Of a stretch of DNA of 64,000 bases, positions 60,048 through 64,000 are shown in pieces. The first letter of the stretch is position 1. Each line of letters opens with the position of its first letter. A model generated the notes under the pieces. That model did no database searches. It was not told where the DNA came from and was given only the letters and a program-made list of their open reading frames with translations. Location: the NCBI GenBank assembly GCA_029945425.1, contig JAQSDV010000004.1:728981-792980 (forward strand), given 5' to 3'. This stretch comes from a bacterium. GTDB lineage: Bacteria > Pseudomonadota > Alphaproteobacteria > Micavibrionales > UBA2020. Position numbers and translations under genes: made by a program.

Positions 60048-61310
60048 TTAAGGCCCGCTGGGCGAGCGCGGTTTGACGGCACTCCGTTTCACGACGGGCG
60101 CTTTCGGCGCTTCGTCCTTCGGCGCGACGCTCGCAAATTTGCTGGTGATGGGTGCTGCGGCTTCAACGGGTTTCGGCTCCTGCGCCGCTTTCGCGGCGGC
60201 AAGGCGCTGTTCGGTCTCGTTCCGCAGCGCTTCGAACTGCGCATTGATCACTTCGCGTCCGGCATTCGATGCGTAACCTTCTTTCCCGACGATACCGTCG
60301 AGGAAGAATTTGCGGCTGCCATCCGTGGTAAAATCCAGCGGGCTGCCCATGAACTTCTTGCCCTCTTCGGTCAGCGCGCTCGACATGACCATGTTCGATT
60401 TCATGCCGGCGCCACCGGATGCGTAAAGGTCGGCATCCGATACCATCGCCGCCATCTGCGTCAGTTTCGAATTCCCCTCCAGATCTTTCAGCACGGGGAA
60501 ATCCAGCGGCTTGATCGTGGCGGGGTCGATGCCCATTTTCTTCTTGCCCTCGATATCCGCATCGCGGATGCCGTCAAGCGTCGCGGGCTGTCCCTCGCGG
60601 TCGCCTTTCGCCAGGCTTTTCAAAATCGCATGCGGGCCGTTGGGCGAGGTCGTCATCAAAATCGTGTGGACGTTTTTAATCTGCTGCTCGGTCAGTCCCG
60701 CTTCGCGCATCAGCGGTTCCATCGCCTTGAACGACTGCTTTTCGTTATACAGTGAATCGCCGGGCGGGTTGGATTTACCCATATGGTCGATATCGTGGCC
60801 GATCGCGGTCATCAGCGTAATCGCCTGTTCCGCCTTCGTCAGCGGCACGCCGCGCGGATCGCCTGCGGCCACGAATTCATTATTCTTCGCCAGCAGGTTT
60901 GCCGTCATCGCGGCGACGTCGGTGTAGTGGAATTTGTTGTGGTAATCGGGCGTGATGCCGGCATCGACCTCGGCGCGCGTGGCGACCATGATCATCGCCT
61001 TGTATTCGGGGCTGCCCTTGTCCAGTCCCAATTGGTCCGCATGATGCGCAGCGAGCGCGGGCAGCGACGGGCGGCCGGTTGCGCGGTATTCGTCAATATG
61101 TACTTGCGTGAATTTGTCGGCGGTTTCGAACGCGTTGCTGCCCGTGTGGAAAAACACGCCGCCGCGTTCTTCAAATTTCTGGTCGAGCGAGCCGATGCTT
61201 TTCAGCGTCTGGTTGAAACTGTCGGCGCCGCCCAGCTCGCGGATAATATCGGGGTTTTGCGCGGCCATGTTGCGGATCAGGTCTTCCATCGTGGACGGTG
61301 CGGTGCTCAT
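60048..61310 (-). CDS. HD/PDEase-superfamily protein with class-I phosphodiesterase motifs
   Basis: A 420-residue protein. The metal-binding pattern of class I cyclic-nucleotide phosphodiesterases is visible: YHNKFHYTDVAAM (H124, H128, D131), AIGHDIDHMGKSNP (H172, D173, H176) and MVSDADLYASGG (D292, D294). In the class this reads HNxxHxxDV and HDxDHxGxxN. The first 100 residues are helical; the last 60 are Ala/Pro/Lys-rich low complexity. No signal peptide, so a cytoplasmic hydrolase of an unknown phosphodiester or related substrate is likely. Bacterial class I members are rare. It overlaps the small partner upstream (ATGA). Confidence 0.7.
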   Translation of the reverse strand: MSTAPSTMEDLIRNMAAQNPDIIRELGGADSFNQTLKSIGSLDQKFEERGGVFFHTGSNAFETADKFTQVHIDEYRATGRPSLPALAAHHADQLGLDKGSPEYKAMIMVATRAEVDAGITPDYHNKFHYTDVAAMTANLLAKNNEFVAAGDPRGVPLTKAEQAITLMTAIGHDIDHMGKSNPPGDSLYNEKQSFKAMEPLMREAGLTEQQIKNVHTILMTTSPNGPHAILKSLAKGDREGQPATLDGIRDADIEGKKKMGIDPATIKPLDFPVLKDLEGNSKLTQMAAMVSDADLYASGGAGMKSNMVMSSALTEEGKKFMGSPLDFTTDGSRKFFLDGIVGKEGYASNAGREVINAQFEALRNETEQRLAAAKAAQEPKPVEAAAPITSKFASVAPKDEAPKAPVVKRSAVKPRSPSGP

Positions 61311-61519
61311 GCGCGCACCCCCGATGCTTTCGCCTGCAGCATGGTCAGGAAAACGCCTTCCATCTTTTTGACGTCGGATTGAATTTCCGGCGACAGGCTG
61401 TTCCAGCGCAGGTGGAATTCGCCGATGTCTTTCATCATGCCCGCGAGGTCGCCGTCAACGGCATGGCGGTGCAGTATCTTCAATTGATCTTGCGGGGAAA
61501 TACGGTCGGCCTGGCCCAT
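61307..61519 (-). CDS. Small helical partner of the phosphodiesterase-like gene
   Basis: A 70-residue protein, mostly helical (SPQDQLKILHRHAVDGDLAG and MMKDIGEFHLRWNSLSPEIQ). Its stop overlaps the start of the phosphodiesterase-like gene. No family recognised; regulatory or accessory role is suggested by coupling only. 61520-61650 upstream is AT-rich and without a gene. Confidence 0.6.
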   Translation of the reverse strand: MGQADRISPQDQLKILHRHAVDGDLAGMMKDIGEFHLRWNSLSPEIQSDVKKMEGVFLTMLQAKASGVRA

Positions 61520-61650
61520 CGGCAGCTCCTGCAGCGAAATTAACGTTGACCTGCTATTCGCAGGTCCAAATCGAATGGTTACATAACATTATAGGAAGCG
61601 GCGGTTAGAAGAGTCTTAATTTTCTGGTAACACATTGTAATTATTATTAA

Positions 61651-61683
61651 AAACCAAACCCCGCCTTCTTGCAAAAGGCGGGG
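61651..61683 (-). terminator. Rho-independent terminator (minus strand)
   Basis: AAGGCGGGG (61675-61683) pairs with CCCCGCCTT (61659-61667); on the minus strand it is followed by TTTGGTTTTT. It ends the transcript of the gene at 61716. Confidence 0.85.
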
Positions 61684-61715
61684 CTGGAACATGTTGGCTG
61701 ACATGTGTTTTAAAT

Positions 61716-62222
61716 TTATGCAGATGGCGCTTTCAGCTTGGCGATCAGTTTATGCATCGGCTCCGCATGGCTTTTCACAAAACCCGCCGCCTGACTTTCG
61801 ATAATCGTGCGGTCTTCGGTGGCGGTCGCGCCGTCGCGGTTGAAGGCTTCTTTCCAGCGGTTGGCCGTCAGCGTGAAGCGGCCGTAAATATTGCCAAGGT
61901 AAACATTGTCGCCCGTCACGGTTTCGCCTTTTTTCGTGCGATTCCAGCCGAATTCCTCGCGCCCGCTCTGCCCGATATGGGTTTGCAGGTTTTTCAGCGC
62001 TTCTGCGGCTTCGGTGAATTTGCTGCCCTTTTGCACGGTCGCCAGCGTTTCGGCGACAGCAGGCGCTTTCGTATCGGCAAAGGCCGATACAGCGTTGAAA
62101 AATGATACCAGCCGTTCGACAGGGTCGCGCACGGCTTCGGCTGCCTGCAGATCTTTGTCGAGCTTATCCAGTTCGGGCGTCAGTCCATCCAGTGCGTTGC
62201 GGGCTTTACGATTCTCGAACAT
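61716..62222 (-). CDS. Hypothetical helical protein (168 residues)
   Basis: Almost wholly alpha-helical (ALDGLTPELDKLDKDLQAAE, DPVERLVSFFNAVSAFADTK, FTEAAEALKNLQTHIGQ), with no membrane helix or known motif. Preceded by AGGAGG close to the ATG, an unusually strong site, so it is probably well expressed. Has its own terminator. Similar overall style to the small protein at 61307, so the three genes may form one functional group. Confidence 0.6.
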   Translation of the reverse strand: MFENRKARNALDGLTPELDKLDKDLQAAEAVRDPVERLVSFFNAVSAFADTKAPAVAETLATVQKGSKFTEAAEALKNLQTHIGQSGREEFGWNRTKKGETVTGDNVYLGNIYGRFTLTANRWKEAFNRDGATATEDRTIIESQAAGFVKSHAEPMHKLIAKLKAPSA

Positions 62223-62391
62223 GTGACCTCCTTTGGGTATTTCCGTAATATAAAGGATTTATTAACCATTTACAACGATTTTCTCATCCTCCGTCGGGCA
62301 ATACCCGCCCTTCCCACCATCCCGATCCCCTTTTATACTGAAAACGGCGCGCCCGTTCTGGGCGGCGCATGAAACGGGATACCCTTTGCTC

Positions 62392-62808
62392 ATGCTGGCA
62401 CCTGTCATCAGCCTGTTATCGATTGCGCATCTGCTGCTGCACGGGCTGCTGGCGGTATTCTGCCTGTCCCTGCTTTTCTCGGCGCTGTCGGGCGGCAAGC
62501 CGTACTTCCCCGATGGCGCGAGCGGCATCGTCGGCTTTATCGGCGCGGTCTGCGCGCTGCAGGGAAAACAGATCCAGCGTAACTGGATGATCGGCAAGCA
62601 ACCCAATTTCGTCCGCATCATCGCGATGGCATGGGCGGTCTGCTTCGCCGGTTACGCGCTGGTCATTTTGAAAGAACCCGTCATCGCCGTGCTCGCGCTT
62701 CTCAGCGCAGGCTACATGCTCATCCGCTTCGCGCCGGAACCGGTGGTGGAGAAAAAAGCGGAAGTTGTGAAGGCGGAAGAAAAACCCGCCGAAGAACCGA
62801 AGGCTTAA
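62392..62808 (+). CDS. Small integral membrane protein (YrhK-like size), unknown
   Basis: About 138 residues (ATG at 62392; a TTG at 62386 is also possible). Four hydrophobic segments ([53 protein letters not shown] and [15 protein letters not shown]) and a Glu/Lys/Ala-rich tail ([20 protein letters not shown]). No family known to me. It is convergent with hemF (stops overlap by 4 bases). Confidence 0.6.
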   Translation: MLAPVISLLSIAHLLLHGLLAVFCLSLLFSALSGGKPYFPDGASGIVGFIGAVCALQGKQIQRNWMIGKQPNFVRIIAMAWAVCFAGYALVILKEPVIAVLALLSAGYMLIRFAPEPVVEKKAEVVKAEEKPAEEPKA

Positions 62809-63722
62809 GGCCACTTCGCTTCGGGCGGCATGGACATCAAAATTGCTTCGGTGTTGCCGCCGGTCTTCAGGCCGAATTGTGTGCCGCGGTCGTATAGCAA
62901 ATTGAATTCGACATAGCGGCCACGGCGCACCAGCTGGTGTTCGCGCTGTGCTTGTGTCCATGATGTATTCATGTGGCGGCGGACAAGCTGCGGGTAGATG
63001 CTCAGGAAAGTTTTGCCCACATCCTGCGTAAAGGCGAAATCGCGGTTCCAGTCATTCTCCAGATAATCATAGAAAATGCCGCCGATGCCGCGCGGCTCGT
63101 TCCGGTGCGGCAGGAAGAAATAATCGTCGCACCATTTCTTGAATTTCGGGTGGTATGCGGGGTCATGGCGGTCGCAGGTGTTTTTCCATGCGGCGTGGAA
63201 ATCGCGCGTGTCGTTGTCATCAGGCGTCATCGGCGTCAGGTCCGCGCCGCCGCCGAACCATGCCTTGCTGGTCACGATATGGCGCGTGTTCATATGGACG
63301 GCGGGGACAAGAGGCGAGCGCATATGCGCGACAAGGCTGATGCCCGCCGCCCAGAATTCGCCGGTGTCGGATGCGCCCGGAATATTCTTGCGGAATTCGG
63401 ACGAGAAGGTGCCATGCACCTGCGAAATATTCACGCCGACCTTTTCAAACACGCGCCCATGCATGACCGACATCACGCCGCCGCCGGACAGTTTGCTGTC
63501 GTTTAAAGGGGAATCTTTTTTGTCCCACGGCTTGCGCGCGAACTTTCCCGCGGGCAAATCGCTATGCGTGCCCGTCAGTTCCGTTTCAAGTTTTTCAAAT
63601 TCCGCGCAGATCTGGTCGCGCAAGTTTTCAAACCACGCAGCGGCGGTCTGTTTCCTGTCGCCCGGCATTTCCTGTTTCGCGGTATTGGTCACGGCTGTGC
63701 GATTCCCTGTTGACGGCTGCAT
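62805..63722 (-). CDS. hemF: Oxygen-dependent coproporphyrinogen III oxidase
   Basis: A 305-residue heme-biosynthesis enzyme from the ATG at 63722; the frame is open to 63860 but the family is about 300 residues long. Signature blocks: [78 protein letters not shown] and [20 protein letters not shown]. It decarboxylates coproporphyrinogen III to protoporphyrinogen IX with O2. Confidence 0.95.
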   Translation of the reverse strand: MQPSTGNRTAVTNTAKQEMPGDRKQTAAAWFENLRDQICAEFEKLETELTGTHSDLPAGKFARKPWDKKDSPLNDSKLSGGGVMSVMHGRVFEKVGVNISQVHGTFSSEFRKNIPGASDTGEFWAAGISLVAHMRSPLVPAVHMNTRHIVTSKAWFGGGADLTPMTPDDNDTRDFHAAWKNTCDRHDPAYHPKFKKWCDDYFFLPHRNEPRGIGGIFYDYLENDWNRDFAFTQDVGKTFLSIYPQLVRRHMNTSWTQAQREHQLVRRGRYVEFNLLYDRGTQFGLKTGGNTEAILMSMPPEAKWP

Positions 63723-63922
63723 TAAGCCTGTTTTCAGGCGGTTTTGCAATTGATGAAAGTCAATTCTGCCGCACGCAATCGACACAAACAGAGCCGTCAT
63801 CCCCGCGATATATGGGATCTCGGGATGACCATTGATTTTTCTTGGTAATTCGCCCTGCAATTCGGCTGGGCAGGAGTTGGGCAGACACTAGCCCCTAAAA
63901 CGTGCTTTTTCTTTCGCTAATC

Positions 63923-63969
63923 TTAGCGAATTCGCCCATTCGCGCAAGCCTCATAGTTGCGAGGCTTGC
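63923..63969 (+). repeat. Short dispersed repeat, copy 2, with hairpin
   Basis: TTAGCGAATTCGCCCATTCG, CGCAAGCCTCATAGTTGCGA matches copy 1 at 38119-38160. Here the arms GCAAGCCTC (63944-63952) and GAGGCTTGC (63961-63969) form a 9-bp perfect hairpin with loop ATAGTTGC. The intervening 63723-63922 holds no gene except the promoter of hemF. Confidence 0.6.
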
Positions 63970-64000
63970 ACTCCCCAAAACGTGAAGCGGGGGGGCGGGT

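Noticed and set aside
1..64000. CRISPR array or rRNA operon
   Set aside because: No regularly spaced repeats and no rRNA-like segments were seen.

Overview
The window reads as a chromosomal segment of an alphaproteobacterium. The signs are the short RNase D next to kdsD and lptC, the DUF1285 / NUDIX / CCA-transferase cluster, hemF, the MnmC fusion, moderately high GC, and many genes coupled by ATGA stop/start overlaps. I cannot name the genus. The core genes look like those of a free-living, deep-branching alphaproteobacterium. All family calls come from reading motifs by eye, with no database search.

Layout: 0-5 kb holds LPS assembly (lptC partial, kdsD), RNase D, tRNA-Leu, a REC plus degenerate GGDEF protein, and pmbA. 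5-10 kb holds small hypotheticals, a Pat-type acetyltransferase, ornithine aminotransferase, alanine dehydrogenase with a tiny Cys-rich follower, a strong bidirectional terminator and a zinc alcohol dehydrogenase. 10.5-15 kb is a coupled four-gene peptide-type ABC importer without ATPases, carrying an unknown membrane protein. 15-21 kb holds a ThDP enzyme overlapping a VanX-like peptidase, mnmC, and a low-molecular-weight phosphatase coupled to a fructosamine kinase (protein deglycation). 21-33.4 kb holds a TetR regulator, an AidB-like acyl-CoA dehydrogenase, a MacAB-like exporter, a SET-domain protein, a CPA2 antiporter and a split SbmA/YddA-like ABC transporter.

From about 33.44 to 47.11 kb lies an accessory island ending at tRNA-Ala(GGC), with a tyrosine integrase beside the tRNA. 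It is a mosaic. It holds a membrane diguanylate cyclase, a soluble histidine kinase, a large FecR/DUF6600/coiled-coil/TonB-C protein and a CigR-like protein. It also holds a GIY-YIG nuclease facing an XRE regulator across two tandem palindromes, then a ParB-methyltransferase, a DUF5681 protein and a truncated phage terminase. Gene debris is present: a partial second GIY-YIG copy, a frameshifted small gene and the last codons of a second moxR. The nuclease / palindromes / XRE / methyltransferase stretch is the best candidate for an undescribed functional unit.

47.1-64 kb returns to core genes. These are a sigma-54 activator with an altered GAFTGA loop, a Bax-inhibitor-1 protein, an ABC permease/ATPase divergent from tesA, an aldo-keto reductase (tas), thpR, MoxR with an unknown membrane partner, the DUF1285-NUDIX-CCA cluster, a protein with class-I cyclic-nucleotide phosphodiesterase metal motifs and a small coupled partner, and hemF. 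Two partly matching copies of a short repeat sit at about 38.1 kb and at the right end of the window.
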